Assembly (NCBI RefSeq): GCF_004297265.1
Contig: NZ_SCUT01000003.1
Location: 124,001-188,000 of the forward strand
Source: Reyranella sp.
Lineage (GTDB): Bacteria; Pseudomonadota; Alphaproteobacteria; Reyranellales; Reyranellaceae
DNA: 64,000 nucleotides
Reading direction: 5' to 3'
Shown here: one piece after another, positions 8,368-16,463 of the stretch
Layout of the letters: the number at the start of each line of letters is the position of its first letter
Numbering within the stretch: the stretch's first letter is position 1
Program-made: the position numbers and the translations under genes
Notes under the pieces: generated by a model
Told to the model about the DNA's origin: nothing
Seen by the model: only the letters and a program-made list of their open reading frames with translations
The model's database searches: none

Positions 8368-9789
8368 GTGTCGCCCGCCCCCAACAAACTCCTCGAAGGC
8401 CCGATCCTCCGTTCGCTGCTGACGCTCGCCGTGCCGATCGTGACGGCGAACGTGCTGCAATCCGCCTACCAGATCATCGATGCCTTCTGGGTCGGGCGGC
8501 TGGGCGGCGCGGCGGTGGCCGCCGTCTCAATCAGCTTTCCGGTGCTGTTCCTCACCTTCGCCATCGGCTCGGGCCTGTCGCTCGCCGGCTCGACCCTGAT
8601 CGCGCAGTATGTCGGCGCCCGGAACGACAAGATGGTCGCGCATGTCGCGGGCCAAACCCTGCTGATGGTGATCCTGGCCTCGGTCGTGCTGGGAACCGTC
8701 GGCTATTTCTGTTCGCCGGCCCTGCTGCGACTGATGGGCGTGGGATCCGACGTCTATCCCGGTGCGCTGGGCTTCATGCGGGTGTCGTTCATCGGCATCG
8801 TCTTCAATTTCACCTTCTTCGTCTTCCAGTCGATCATGCGCGGCATCGGCAAGCCGACCCTGCCGGTCTACATCGTGCTGGGCACGGTGTTCCTGAACTT
8901 CGTGCTCAATCCGCTGCTGATCTTCGGCTGGGGCCCCGTGCCCGGCTACGGCGTGATGGGGGCCGCCATCACCACGCTGGTCACCCAGGCGATCGCCGCC
9001 ATCATCGGCATCGCCATCCTGCGGCTCGGCCTGCACGGCATCCACGTGCGGCGCCGCGATTTCGTTCCCGACTTCAGTTACATAAAGCGCGCCTTCTTCC
9101 TGGGCCTCCCCGCTTCCGTCGAACTGTCGGCGCGGGCGCTGGGCCTCATGGTGATGACCTTCCTGATCGCGAGCTTCGGCACCCTGACGATCGCCGCCTA
9201 CGGCGTGGGCTCGAATATCCTGCAGGTCGTCATGGTCCCGGCGATGGGCCTGTCGATGGCGATCTCGACGCTGGTCGGCCAGAACATCGGCGCCGGCAAC
9301 ATCGAGCGCGCGGCACAGATCGGCCGCCTGGGCGGGCTGCTGGGCTTCGCCAGCCTCTCCTTCTTCGGCATCATCGTCTTCCTGTTCGCGCCGCAGCTCG
9401 TCGCGTTCTTCGTGCCGGGCGATCCCGCCGTGATCGCCGCCGGCGCCGGGTTCCTGCGCATCATGTCCCTGGCCTGGGGCTTCCTCGGCCTGCAGTTTGC
9501 GCTGACCGGCGTGTTCCGCGCCTCGGGCAACATGGTGCTGACCATGGTGCTGACCCTGGTGTCGCAATGGGTCGTGCAGTTCCCGCTGGCCTATGTGCTC
9601 TCCAAGCACACCGACCTGCACGAGCACGGAATCTGGTGGGCGCTGCCGATCGCCAACATCGCGACCGCGCTGATCACGCTCTGCCTCTACGCCAAGGGCG
9701 ACTGGAAGAAGAAGCGCCTGATCGAGCCGGAGGAAGAGCTGGCCGGCAAGGTGACGGAGGACATCCTGGTCGGCGAGGCGTCGCGCTGA
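8368..9789 (+). CDS. MATE family efflux transporter
   Basis: This is a 473-residue, 12-helix integral membrane protein of the NorM/DinF-like MATE family, which exports drugs or metabolites by H+ or Na+ antiport. N-terminal sequence LLEGPILRSLLTLAVPIV and QSAYQIIDAFWVGRLGG fit the first two helices; the second six-helix half starts near FFLGLPASVELSARALGLM. GTG at 8368 is the first plausible start; it has only a weak ribosome binding site (CTAAAAG) upstream. It ends three bases before the convergent EEP-family gene. Confidence 0.92.
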   Translation: MSPAPNKLLEGPILRSLLTLAVPIVTANVLQSAYQIIDAFWVGRLGGAAVAAVSISFPVLFLTFAIGSGLSLAGSTLIAQYVGARNDKMVAHVAGQTLLMVILASVVLGTVGYFCSPALLRLMGVGSDVYPGALGFMRVSFIGIVFNFTFFVFQSIMRGIGKPTLPVYIVLGTVFLNFVLNPLLIFGWGPVPGYGVMGAAITTLVTQAIAAIIGIAILRLGLHGIHVRRRDFVPDFSYIKRAFFLGLPASVELSARALGLMVMTFLIASFGTLTIAAYGVGSNILQVVMVPAMGLSMAISTLVGQNIGAGNIERAAQIGRLGGLLGFASLSFFGIIVFLFAPQLVAFFVPGDPAVIAAGAGFLRIMSLAWGFLGLQFALTGVFRASGNMVLTMVLTLVSQWVVQFPLAYVLSKHTDLHEHGIWWALPIANIATALITLCLYAKGDWKKKRLIEPEEELAGKVTEDILVGEASR

Positions 9790-9792
9790 GCG

Positions 9793-10779
9793 TCAGCCCT
9801 TCTTCGCGTTCTGCACGATCTGCGTGAGGCGCTCGCCATCGATGTCGGTCTTGATCTGTACCCAGACCGGGAAATGGTCGGAGAGCTGGTAGGTGAACTG
9901 GGTGCGCGTCATCTCCTGCCCCGGGAAGAGCTGCTTGATCGACGCATCGGAGACATGGAAGTCGAGCGTGCCGCCGAAGTTGGTGAAGCGCTTCTTCGCC
10001 GTCGGCAGGTGGAGGATCTGGTCGTAGCGCATCGTCTTGCCGAGATTGGAGCCCTTCACCGCCACGTCGCCCGCCTTGAGCTCGAGCAGCGAGTCGGGCA
10101 CCTGCAGGCCGCGGCGCGTCAGCGCCCTGAAGGTCTTGTCGTCGAGGCTCGGTGTGTTGAAGTCGCCCATCACGATCAGGTCGTGATCCTCGACCGACTT
10201 GTCCTTCTGCCGCGCGTCGATCCAGTCGGCCAGCATGCCGAGTTCGGCCTCGCGGCCTTCGAGACTGTCGCCCCAGCGCGTATGGGTGGCGATGGCGATG
10301 AAGTCGAAGTTGCCGGCGCGGAACGAGCACATATAGGGCGCGCGCCAGAATGACTGCGCGGCGAGATACTCGGTGTCCTTTTTGGCGCGCGGCGCATCGA
10401 CCTCGGCCGCCAGCCCGTTGAAGGTGACGGCGCGGCGATCGTAGAGAAAGCCGGTGCGCTCGCGGTTGCCGCCGGCATCGGACATCCAGTCCGAATAGAC
10501 GAGGTCCCAGCTCGACCCCAGGAACTGGCAGACCCTGCCGAAATCGTCGAGATTGTCGCGCAGCTCGACCAGCGCGATCAGGTCGAACTGACCGAGGATC
10601 TCGGCGATGTAATGCAGCGCCGCCACCGTGCGCCGCTTCTTGCCGAATTCGCGGATGTTCCAGACTGCGACGTTGATCGTCTCGTCGAGCTTCGAGGGTG
10701 GAATCTTCGCGGCATCGATTCGCTTCTTCAGGGCCAGCAGGCCCGCCGCAATCTCCGGTGACACGTCGCCATGGTGCAT
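9793..10779 (-). CDS. Endonuclease/exonuclease/phosphatase family protein
   Basis: The 328-residue product has the DNase I-like EEP fold. Landmarks are VAVWNIREFG at 37-46, the metal-binding Glu in ALVELRD at 69-75 (E72), ATHTRWGDS with a catalytic His, VMGDFNTP, and the terminal LSDHFPV with the conserved Asp-His. Members hydrolyse phosphodiester or phosphomonoester bonds in DNA, RNA, inositides or lipids; the substrate here is undetermined. No signal peptide is seen. The start at 10779 keeps the gene clear of the divergent TetR gene; a longer in-frame extension to 11190 would run antisense through it. Confidence 0.85.
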   Translation of the reverse strand: MHHGDVSPEIAAGLLALKKRIDAAKIPPSKLDETINVAVWNIREFGKKRRTVAALHYIAEILGQFDLIALVELRDNLDDFGRVCQFLGSSWDLVYSDWMSDAGGNRERTGFLYDRRAVTFNGLAAEVDAPRAKKDTEYLAAQSFWRAPYMCSFRAGNFDFIAIATHTRWGDSLEGREAELGMLADWIDARQKDKSVEDHDLIVMGDFNTPSLDDKTFRALTRRGLQVPDSLLELKAGDVAVKGSNLGKTMRYDQILHLPTAKKRFTNFGGTLDFHVSDASIKQLFPGQEMTRTQFTYQLSDHFPVWVQIKTDIDGERLTQIVQNAKKG

Positions 10780-10884
10780 GGGAGCCCCGCCCTCGTCTTC
10801 GCGCAGGCAGAGCGTAGAAACATCCGGCCGGCCGCAACACGGCCCATCTCCGCATATCCCATGGCTGTTGCAGGCGGGGGCTTT

Positions 10885-10905
10885 AATGTAAACTGGCTTA
10901 ACATG
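10885..10905. promoter_or_regulatory. Candidate TetR operator O1 over the tetR start
   Basis: A 21-bp imperfect dyad reads AATGTAAA, five bases, TTAACATG. It has the same layout and near-identical half-sites as the site at 11583-11603. The TetR start codon (10903) is its last three bases, so a bound repressor would block transcription or initiation of its own gene. Confidence 0.6.
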
Positions 10906-11541
10906 AGCTGGAAGCGCAACGACCGTGAGGAGCGGAAGTACCACCACGGCAGTCTGCGCGAGGCGCTGATCAAGGCCGCCCGCGAACTCATCAAGGAAAA
11001 GGGACCGGCAGGCTTCACCTTCGCCGATGCCGCGCGCTCCGCCGGCGTGAGCCCCGCCGCGCCGTACCGCCATTTCCGCGACCGCGACGCGCTGATGGCC
11101 GACGTGGCGCGCGAAGGTTTCGAGCGTTTCGCCGCGATGCTTTCGACCGGCTGGGCCAGCGGCAAGCCCGATCCGGTCACGGCCTTCCACAATATCGGAA
11201 GGGCCTATCTCAGCTTCGCGCGGTCCGAGCCCGCCTACTATGCCGCCATGTTCGAATCCGGCATCTCACCCGATTCCAACCCCGAATTGCGGGCCGCGTC
11301 GGAACGCGCCTTTGCCGTGCTGCGCGCCGCTGCCGACCAGCTCGTCGTCCTGCTCCCGGCCGCCGGGCGCCCGCCGGCACTGATGATGAGCCTGCACATC
11401 TGGTCGATGGCGCACGGCATCGCCTCCCTGTTCGGCCGCGGCGATTCCGGCCGCCGGCCGCTACCCATGTCGGCCGAGGAACTCCTCGAGTCGGAAGTGC
11501 TCATCTACATGCAGGGACTTGGTTTTCCCGCTTCGCGCTGA
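10903..11541 (+). CDS. TetR/AcrR family regulator (WHG-type C-terminus)
   Basis: The 212-residue protein has a TetR DNA-binding domain at about 12-60 (YHHGSLREALIKAARELI, then TFADAARSAGVSPAAPYRHF). The ligand-binding half (GRAYLSFARSEPAYYAAMF) resembles the WHG-type C-terminal domain. ATG 10903 gives a normal TetR N terminus, although no Shine-Dalgarno precedes it, and the message may be leaderless. The dyad at 10885-10905 overlaps its start and a second copy lies before the DUF2852 gene, so autoregulation plus control of that gene is likely. Confidence 0.9.
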   Translation: MSWKRNDREERKYHHGSLREALIKAARELIKEKGPAGFTFADAARSAGVSPAAPYRHFRDRDALMADVAREGFERFAAMLSTGWASGKPDPVTAFHNIGRAYLSFARSEPAYYAAMFESGISPDSNPELRAASERAFAVLRAAADQLVVLLPAAGRPPALMMSLHIWSMAHGIASLFGRGDSGRRPLPMSAEELLESEVLIYMQGLGFPASR

Positions 11542-11582
11542 AAGTTTTGCGCGAGCCCTTGACTCCCCGGGTCGCCGACCCC

Positions 11583-11617
11583 AATGTAAATGTCGTTAAC
11601 ATTCACATCGTTAACAT
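11583..11617. promoter_or_regulatory. Candidate TetR operator O2 upstream of DUF2852 gene
   Basis: Bases 11583-11603 form the dyad AATGTAAA, five bases, TTAACATT, with outer half-sites AATGT/ACATT exactly symmetric. An extra half-site TCGTTAACAT at 11608-11617 repeats bases 11593-11602. It matches the O1 site over the tetR start and lies 21-55 bases before the DUF2852 start codon, where a repressor would block RNA polymerase. Confidence 0.6.
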
Positions 11618-11637
11618 CAGCAAAAGGGGGCTCCCAA

Positions 11638-12060
11638 ATGGGCCTGATCGAAAAAATAGACGACCTCGGCAAGCCGGCGTGGATCGCGCTGATGGTGCTG
11701 AGCTTCATCCTGTTCTGGCCGGTCGGCCTGGCCCTTCTCATCTATCTCAAAGGGAGTGGACGCATGTTTTGCTCGAAGCGCTACGGTCACTGGAACATGC
11801 CGGACGGCCGCTCGTGCCGTGAGGAATTCCGCAGCTGGAAGCGCCGCTCCGGCTGGAGCCGCCGCAACAGCAGTGGCAACGTCGCCTTCGACGAATATCG
11901 CGAGGAGACACTGAACCGCCTCGACGAGGAGCAGCGCGAGTTCCGCGACTTCCTCGACAAGCTGCGCGCCGCCAAGGACCGCGCCGAGTTCGACCAGTTC
12001 ATGGCCGACCGCCGCAACCGCCCGGCGCCCGAGACCCCGCCGGCGCCCAGCGCAGCCTGA
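11638..12060 (+). CDS. DUF2852 family membrane protein
   Basis: The 140-residue protein has one transmembrane helix at about 14-37 (AWIALMVLSFILFWPVGLAL), an aromatic and basic juxtamembrane stretch with GRMFCSKRYGHW, then an Arg-rich linker. A charged, probably coiled-coil helix follows at about 82-128 (EETLNRLDEEQREFRDFLDK), with a Pro/Ala-rich tail. This layout matches the alphaproteobacterial DUF2852 family, whose function is unknown. ATG 11638 follows AAAAGGGGG. The gene lies directly after the TetR gene and behind a copy of its putative operator. Confidence 0.82.
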   Translation: MGLIEKIDDLGKPAWIALMVLSFILFWPVGLALLIYLKGSGRMFCSKRYGHWNMPDGRSCREEFRSWKRRSGWSRRNSSGNVAFDEYREETLNRLDEEQREFRDFLDKLRAAKDRAEFDQFMADRRNRPAPETPPAPSAA

Positions 12061-12090
12061 GACTTCCGGACAGGGCCTGTTCGACGAAGA

Positions 12091-12117
12091 CGCCCGCGGC
12101 TCGACCGCGGGCGTTTT
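12091..12117 (+). terminator. Rho-independent terminator after DUF2852 gene
   Basis: The inverted repeat CGCCCGCGG / CCGCGGGCG (9 bp, 5-base loop) is followed by TTTT, 30 bases after the DUF2852 stop. It also faces the convergent hypothetical gene that ends at 12121. Confidence 0.8.
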
Positions 12118-12120
12118 CCT

Positions 12121-12825
12121 TTAGTGATCGAGCTTCATCGGCAGGCGCTCTGCCTGCGCCCGCTCAGCCAGCTCCGTCAGGACCGCAAAGGCAAAGCGAG
12201 CGCGCTCTTCCACAGTTCCTTCCTCGGTCACAACCCGTCCCCACGCCGCCACATCGGCAGCCGAGGCCTTCCAGGTTGCGGCATTCAGGTCGGCGAGCTG
12301 GCGGCGCAGCGTCGTCACGGAGCCCATGACGACCCGCCGGCCCTCGACATCCTCGCCCTCGAAGGTGATCTCGAAGGCGACCGGCAGCCACATCTCCACG
12401 TTGCGGACCAGATGGGAATAGCGCGAGCGGAAGCCCGCCGTGGTCGACCGCGTCAGCGCGAGGTCGTGGTCCCATTCCTCCGGCAGGGTTTCAGGCAACC
12501 GCAAGGCCGGATGTTCGGCATAGGCCGCCCACAGGACGAGCGACCCGAATCCGTCCCAACCGGGGCGATGGGTGTACCAGGGCGCCGCCTGCGTCTCGTC
12601 CCAATCGAGCGGCGCGGAAAGACGATCGCCCAGCGCCTTCGCGAGTGCGGCGCGCCAGGCGAGCACCCGCGGACGGATACGATCCTGGCTCTTTCCCTCG
12701 TCGGTCGGCTTGGCTGACCGAACGCGATGCGGCGCGCCCCGCGCACGCGCTGCTTTCTCGACGATATTTTCCCAGGCACCGGCATAATATCGCGTAAGCG
12801 ACCCGACATAGACGTCGAGAGCCAT
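12121..12825 (-). CDS. Hypothetical protein, 234 aa
   Basis: The family was not recognised. The protein is soluble, with no signal peptide or transmembrane segment, and rich in Trp, Glu and Arg. It begins MALDVYVGSLTRYYAGAWEN and contains WDETQAAPWYTHRPGWDGFG and a helical C-terminal half. Normal GC-rich codon use and a defined stop beside a terminator support a real gene. The upstream 180-base gap is unusually AT-rich, suggesting its own promoter. It has no operon partners. Confidence 0.7.
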   Translation of the reverse strand: MALDVYVGSLTRYYAGAWENIVEKAARARGAPHRVRSAKPTDEGKSQDRIRPRVLAWRAALAKALGDRLSAPLDWDETQAAPWYTHRPGWDGFGSLVLWAAYAEHPALRLPETLPEEWDHDLALTRSTTAGFRSRYSHLVRNVEMWLPVAFEITFEGEDVEGRRVVMGSVTTLRRQLADLNAATWKASAADVAAWGRVVTEEGTVEERARFAFAVLTELAERAQAERLPMKLDH

Positions 12826-12960
12826 GCAGAGACAGGTTCCTTTCCGTACGGTCGCTGACGCGACTCGCCACCTTCAGTTGACCTACTCGTACAATTTTTG
12901 CGTGCAAAGACGCAATCGCAAAGCAATGCAATCCTACTCAATTTCGATTGCTGACGTGAG

Positions 12961-12983
12961 TCGGGCGAGAACAACCCGCCCGA
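12961..12983 (-). terminator. Hairpin downstream of the Bug receptor operon
   Basis: A 7-bp stem TCGGGCG / CGCCCGA with a 9-base loop lies 26-48 bases beyond the stop of the last Bug receptor gene. No T-run follows, so it may be a Rho-dependent end or a processing stop. The rest of the 12826-13008 gap is AT-rich and probably holds the promoter of the hypothetical gene ending at 12121. Confidence 0.4.
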
Positions 12984-13008
12984 GTGCCTTTCTTCCCGGT
13001 AACTGCGG

Positions 13009-14001
13009 CTACTGAGGCTCGATGTTCAGGCCCTTCACCAGGTCGATCCAGATCGGCCCCTGCTCGGCCACGATCTTCTCGAAGAAGACGTGGTCGCGGG
13101 CGGCATTGTCGATGCCGAAGGTGGCGAGGATCTTCTGGATACGCTCGCTCTTGCCGCCCTCGACCATCATGTCCGAGAGCTTCTGCACGATCTCCTTGGG
13201 CATGCCTGCGGGGCCGACCAGGCCGATCCAGCCCTGAACCTGGAACGCCTTGTCGGTGACGCCCTGCTCGTAGAAGGTGGGGACGTCGGGAAGCTTCTTC
13301 ATGCGCTCCATGGTCGGCACGGCGATGGGCCGGCCGTTGCCCGACTGCAGCACGCCGGTGGCGGCGGCGACGCTGCCGCTGCCGCCCTGCACCGCCCCCG
13401 AGGCCACGTCCTGCCACATCGGCGCCTCGCCACGATAATGCACCGCTTCCATGCCGAGCTTGTAATGGCGGTTCAGCGCCTCGACGGCGACATGGCTGTA
13501 GGAGCCGGCGCCGTAGGTGCCGAGGCTGGTCTTGTTGGCGCGGGCATAGTCGGCGAGTTCCGCAAGGTTCTTCACCGGCAGCTTGCTGTTCACGATCAGG
13601 GGCAGGTGGCCGGCATCCATCCACGAGATCAGGACGAAGTCCTTGTCCGGATCGTAGGGCAGTTTCTTGAACAGCACCTTGTTCATGATCATGGTGGTCG
13701 AGATCGTCCACATCAGCGTGTAGCCGTCGGGCGCCGCCGACTTCACTTGCTCAGCCGCGATGGCGCCGCTGGCGCCGGTCTTGTTCTCGACCGACACCGG
13801 CTGGCCGGTCTTCTGCGAGATGTACTCGCCGTAAACGCGGGCAAAGGTGTCGGTGAGACCGCCCGCCGGATAACCGCAGACAATGCGGATGGGTTTGTTA
13901 GGCCAGGCTCCCTGGCCGATGGCAGGAGCCGGCAGTGCCGCTGCAACCGCAGTGGCAGAGCCATAACGCAGCACATCACGTCGCGACGCACGCACGATCA
14001 T
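13009..14001 (-). CDS. Bug/TctC-family periplasmic solute receptor (first copy)
   Basis: The 330-residue product starts with a Tat-like signal (RASRRDVLRYG, then a hydrophobic stretch to APAIGQ). The mature protein has family hallmarks: WPNKPIRIVCGYPAGGLTD near residues 33-51 and VENKTGASG near 71. Bug receptors bind carboxylates or other small organic solutes for tripartite tricarboxylate transporters, though many are orphans. No TctA/TctB membrane genes are in this window. It is the last gene of a CoA-transferase-Bug-Bug array and closely resembles the preceding copy, including the shared MKKLPDVPTFYEQG motif. Confidence 0.92.
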   Translation of the reverse strand: MIVRASRRDVLRYGSATAVAAALPAPAIGQGAWPNKPIRIVCGYPAGGLTDTFARVYGEYISQKTGQPVSVENKTGASGAIAAEQVKSAAPDGYTLMWTISTTMIMNKVLFKKLPYDPDKDFVLISWMDAGHLPLIVNSKLPVKNLAELADYARANKTSLGTYGAGSYSHVAVEALNRHYKLGMEAVHYRGEAPMWQDVASGAVQGGSGSVAAATGVLQSGNGRPIAVPTMERMKKLPDVPTFYEQGVTDKAFQVQGWIGLVGPAGMPKEIVQKLSDMMVEGGKSERIQKILATFGIDNAARDHVFFEKIVAEQGPIWIDLVKGLNIEPQ

Positions 14002-14081
14002 CGATTGCCTCCCTACGGCGCGATATTTTTATGACGGTCGGGGCCGTCTCGGGCACGCCTCGAAGAAGCATGGCCGCGATT

Positions 14082-14113
14082 TCGCACTGCGTAAAGCCCA
14101 CACCGCAGTGCGA
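14082..14113 (-). terminator. Intercistronic hairpin between Bug paralogues
   Basis: Arms 14082-14091 and 14104-14113 (TCGCACTGCG / CGCAGTGCGA) are perfectly complementary around a 12-base loop. The hairpin starts about 5 bases after the stop of the upstream Bug gene. It lacks a T-run and may stabilise or partly terminate the message between the two receptor genes. Confidence 0.5.
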
Positions 14114-14118
14114 TCAGC

Positions 14119-15105
14119 CTATTGAGGCTCGATTCCCAGGCTCCTGATCACCTCGAGCGAGACCGGGCCTTCCTCGTCGAGAACCTGGCGGAAGTAGGCT
14201 GCGTCTCGCGCGCCCTCGTCGATGGCAAAGGTGTCGTTGACCTTCTGGACACGATCGGTCTTGCCGGCCTCGACCATTAGGGCCGAGAGCTTCCGCACAA
14301 CCTCGGGCGGCGTGCCGGCGGGTGCCGCGCAGCCGACCCAGCCGCGGATCTGGAACGCCTTCTCGGTGAGGCCCTGCTCGTAGAAGGTCGGGACGTCGGG
14401 CAGCTTCTTCATCCGCACCATGGTCGGCACCGCAATCGGCTTCACGCTGCTCGCCTGCAGCACCGACGCGCCCGAAGCGTAGCTGCCGGTCGCACCCTGG
14501 GCGGCGCCCGAAGCAACGTCCTGCCACATCAGCGCCTCGCCGCGATAATGCACCGCCTCCATCCTGAGCCCGTAATGGCGGTTCAGCGTCTCGGTGACGA
14601 TGTGGGCGAAGGAGCCGATACCGTACGTGGCGAGCGAGACCTTCCTGTCCCGCGCCCAGGCCGCGAACTCGGCGACGTTCTTCACCGGGATGTCCTTGTT
14701 CACCATCGTCGGCAGGTGGCCGGTGTTGAACCAGGCGACCAGGGCGAAGTCCCTGTCGGGGTCGTAGGGCAGCTTCTTGAACAGCGCCTTGTTCTGCACC
14801 ATCGTCGTCGAATTGGTGAACATCAGCGTGTAGCCGTCGGGCGGCGACTGCTTGACGATCTCCGCGCCGATCGCACCGGCGGCGCCGGCCTTGTTCTCGA
14901 CGATCACTGGCTGGCCGGTCTTCTCGGCCACGTACTCGCCATAGGCGCGGGCGAAGATGTCGGTGAGGCCGCCCGCCGGATAGGTACAGACGATCTTGAT
15001 CGGTCTGGACGGCCAGGCCTGCGCGATGGCCGGCGCCGGCAGCGCCGCGAGCGCCGAGAGTGATCCGTAACGCAGCAGGTCACGCCGCGTCGTCCGCAAA
15101 ATCAT
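14119..15105 (-). CDS. Bug/TctC-family periplasmic solute receptor (second copy)
   Basis: The 328-residue product has a twin-arginine signal (RTTRRDLLRYGS, then LAALPAPAIAQA). It shares long stretches with the neighbouring receptor: YPAGGLTD, NRHYGLRMEAVHYRGEA and MKKLPDVPTFYEQG. The pair arose by tandem duplication. Differences in the mid-protein binding region (TYGIGSFAHIVTETL against TYGAGSYSHVAVEAL) suggest related but separate ligands. It lies 45 bases downstream of the CoA-transferase gene on the same strand, so the transported acid may be activated by that enzyme. Confidence 0.92.
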   Translation of the reverse strand: MILRTTRRDLLRYGSLSALAALPAPAIAQAWPSRPIKIVCTYPAGGLTDIFARAYGEYVAEKTGQPVIVENKAGAAGAIGAEIVKQSPPDGYTLMFTNSTTMVQNKALFKKLPYDPDRDFALVAWFNTGHLPTMVNKDIPVKNVAEFAAWARDRKVSLATYGIGSFAHIVTETLNRHYGLRMEAVHYRGEALMWQDVASGAAQGATGSYASGASVLQASSVKPIAVPTMVRMKKLPDVPTFYEQGLTEKAFQIRGWVGCAAPAGTPPEVVRKLSALMVEAGKTDRVQKVNDTFAIDEGARDAAYFRQVLDEEGPVSLEVIRSLGIEPQ

Positions 15106-15150
15106 GGTCGTCTCCCCAATGGGCGGCGACCCTTTGTCGAGGCGGCTGTT

Positions 15151-16344
15151 CTAGGCCGTCCTGGTCGCGCCCGACTTGAGCATGGCGTCGATCTCGCCCT
15201 GCGTAAAGCCGGCCTCCTGCAGGACCTCGACGCTGTGCTCGCCCAGTCGCGGCTGCAGGCGCGTGATCTCGGGCTGGGTCTTGCTGAAGCGCGGCGGGAT
15301 GTCAGGCATGCGCAACTTGCCCTCGGTCGGATGCTCGACTTCCTTCCAGAAGCCGGTGGCCTCGAGCTGCGGATCGACGAACAGGTCGTCGAGCGTATTC
15401 ACCGGCCCGTGCGGCACGTTGGAATTCTTGAGCAGTTCCACCCATTCGGCGTTGGTGCGCTCGGCGCACAGGCCCGCCAGGGTCGAATAGTATTGCTCGA
15501 CGTTCTTCAGGCGGTTGGCCATGCCCTGGAACCGCTCGTCCTTCGCGAGATCCTCGCGTCCCACGAGGGTGCAGAACTCACGCCAGTGACCGTCGGTATA
15601 GGGCAGCAGTGCAAAATAGCCGTCCTTCGACGGATAGGGACGCCGCTCCTTGTTGAGCACGCGCTTGTAGCCCGGCGTGTCGAGTGCCGGCTTGAAGGTC
15701 TCGCCGTAGAGATGCTCGACCATCACGAAGGAAACCAGCGTCTCGTACATCGGCACTTCGACCGCCTGGCCCTTGCCGGTGCGCTCGCGCGCGAACAGCG
15801 CGGCGAGCAGCGCCGAGACGACGCCGTTGGAACTCGTCTTGTCGGCCACGATGGTCGGCAGGAAGCGCGGCTGGCCCGCCACGACGGTCTGCAGCGCCGC
15901 GAGGCCGGAGCCGGCCTGGATGATGTCGTCATAGGCCGCCTTCGGGCCCAGCGGGCCGGCCGAGCGATAGCCGTAGGTCGCGACATAAACGATGCGCGGA
16001 TTGATCTTCTCGAACTTCTCGTACTCGACGCCCAGGCGCTTGGCCGGCTCGGGCCGGTAGTTATGCATGATGACGTCGGCGGTCTCGGCGAGCTTGAACA
16101 GCGCGTTGCGGCCGGCCTCCTGCTTGAGGTCGAGCACGATCGAGCGCTTGGAGCGGTTGCAGCCAAGATAGAAGGCCGCCATGCCGGGATTGCGCGCCGG
16201 CCCCAGCACGCGCGTCGTGTCGCCTTCCGGCGGCTCGATCTTGATGACGTCCGCCCCCAAATCGCCCAATTGCTGCGCCGCCCATGGACCCAGCACAACG
16301 GTCGTGCAATCGAGAATGCGAACGCCGTCCAACGGACCTGCCAT
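15151..16344 (-). CDS. CaiB/BaiF (type III) CoA-transferase
   Basis: The 397-residue protein is a family III CoA-transferase, which moves CoA between carboxylic acids. It starts MAGPLDGVRILDCTTVVLGP, has GADVIKIEPPEGDTTR at 30-45, the probable catalytic Asp in PTIVADKTSSNG (D168), and FARERTGKGQAVEVPMYE. The start at 16344 has GGAGG nine bases upstream; the seven-codon in-frame extension overlaps that site. It is the first gene of an array with two Bug receptors, suggesting uptake plus CoA activation of a shared organic acid. The substrate is unresolved. Confidence 0.9.
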   Translation of the reverse strand: MAGPLDGVRILDCTTVVLGPWAAQQLGDLGADVIKIEPPEGDTTRVLGPARNPGMAAFYLGCNRSKRSIVLDLKQEAGRNALFKLAETADVIMHNYRPEPAKRLGVEYEKFEKINPRIVYVATYGYRSAGPLGPKAAYDDIIQAGSGLAALQTVVAGQPRFLPTIVADKTSSNGVVSALLAALFARERTGKGQAVEVPMYETLVSFVMVEHLYGETFKPALDTPGYKRVLNKERRPYPSKDGYFALLPYTDGHWREFCTLVGREDLAKDERFQGMANRLKNVEQYYSTLAGLCAERTNAEWVELLKNSNVPHGPVNTLDDLFVDPQLEATGFWKEVEHPTEGKLRMPDIPPRFSKTQPEITRLQPRLGEHSVEVLQEAGFTQGEIDAMLKSGATRTA

Positions 16345-16463
16345 CTTGAATTTCCTCCGTTTCAAGGGTCCCGCTTACCACAAGTTGGTCACCCGCCGAG
16401 GGCGAATTCACTGGCAACATCGCTCTCCTGCAGGCGTTTCATCCTGCAGCAAAGGAGAGCCAA

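Noticed and set aside
10780-11190. An N-terminal extension of the EEP-family protein
   Set aside because: It is antisense to the TetR gene and lacks homology. The domain starts near ATG 10779.
12841-12906. A plus-strand promoter in the AT-rich gap (TTGACC near TACAAT)
   Set aside because: The two boxes are only about 6 bases apart and no plus-strand gene follows; the AT-rich region more likely serves the minus-strand hypothetical gene.
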